The notes below the pieces were generated by a model. The model was given only the letters and a program-made list of their open reading frames with translations, did not search any database and was not told where the DNA came from. From NCBI GenBank assembly GCA_028277945.1, contig JANQFH010000068.1, positions 62,001-126,000 of the forward strand: a stretch of 64,000 nucleotides of DNA. Direction: 5' to 3'. Below, piece by piece: positions 63,944 to 64,000 of the stretch (within the stretch, counting starts at the first letter, position 1; the number at the start of each line of letters is the position of its first letter). Both the position numbers and the translations under genes were made by a program. This DNA comes from Oligoflexia bacterium (lineage in GTDB: Bacteria; Bdellovibrionota_G; JANQFH01).

Positions 63944-64000
63944 CCTTGTGCTCTGAAAGCAGGTCAAGATCCGCAGTGACTGTCTCCCACCGTCCGCACG

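Noticed and set aside
1..64000. An altered genetic code with UGA read as an amino acid
   Set aside because: Many conserved genes here end properly at UGA, often overlapping the next start (for example coxB, mrp neighbours, the opp receptors).
63903..64000. C-terminal end of another minus-strand gene running in from the edge (GRWETVTADLDLLSEHKDD)
   Set aside because: The frame is open only for about 30 codons in the window and overlaps the start of rsmB; there is too little to identify it.
1..64000. CRISPR arrays, rRNA genes, transposases or prophage genes
   Set aside because: None was found; the only repeats are those listed.

Overview
The window is about 64 kb of roughly half-GC, densely coded bacterial DNA. 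Signal peptides without a lipobox on the transport binding proteins, several lipoproteins and periplasmic proteins, a caa3-type oxidase fed by Alternative Complex III (ACIII), and a FrzS/AglZ-like pseudo-receiver with a coiled coil all point to a Gram-negative aerobe. It looks related to the old Deltaproteobacteria (Myxococcota, Bdellovibrionota or a relative), but no rRNA is present and this placement is inference. UGA is the ordinary stop of many genes here, so the genetic code is standard.

Layout. 1-9 kb: the end of an ACIII operon (actC end, actD, actE, actF, a small membrane protein), then SCO1, coxB (with cytochrome c domain), coxA, coxC, coxD, an NnrS-like membrane protein and bolA, mostly with overlapping stops and starts. 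A 143-bp element with near-perfect inverted ends sits at the start of actE. 9-10.4 kb: an AAA/DUF4143 ATPase with a palindromic operator. 10.5-13.6 kb: pdxR, pdxS, pdxT (vitamin B6). 13.5-16.5 kb (minus strand): an EamA transporter, a dihydrolipoamide dehydrogenase-like enzyme and an AhpD-like gene with an in-frame UGA at the second cysteine of the CxxC centre, followed by a SECIS-like hairpin; this is very probably a selenoprotein. 16.6-25.7 kb: a lone MshEN protein, a BACON-domain lipoprotein, Mrp-DUF971, an unknown membrane protein, proS and nadA. 25.7-31.4 kb (minus): metE, metF, a divergent SDR and nadB. 31.5-36.7 kb (minus): a Lys/Ala-rich protein, an esterase-like lipoprotein, an SRPBCC-M15 peptidase fusion and an orphan peptide-binding protein.

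36.8-39 kb: a second AAA/DUF4143 gene bracketed by 31-bp direct repeats, a small secreted protein and tRNA-His. 39.2-42.4 kb: three tandem small lipoproteins facing a periplasmic protein and a phosphatidyltransferase. 42.5-59.1 kb: one long plus-strand unit starting from a strong promoter, with an M16-fold protein that has lost both zinc motifs, a small unknown protein, six tandem peptide-binding proteins (the fifth decayed, and a coding fossil of another between the first and second), then oppB, oppC, oppD and oppF. One permease/ATPase set thus appears to serve many receptors. 59.1-64 kb: a membrane protein, the FrzS-like protein, a methyltransferase, a VapBC-type toxin-antitoxin pair and rsmB.

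The most interesting items are the predicted Sec-containing AhpD-like protein next to its likely reductase, the Rickettsia-palindrome-like insertion that now supplies the actE start codon, the expanded and partly decaying opp receptor array, and the repeat-flanked DUF4143 cassette.
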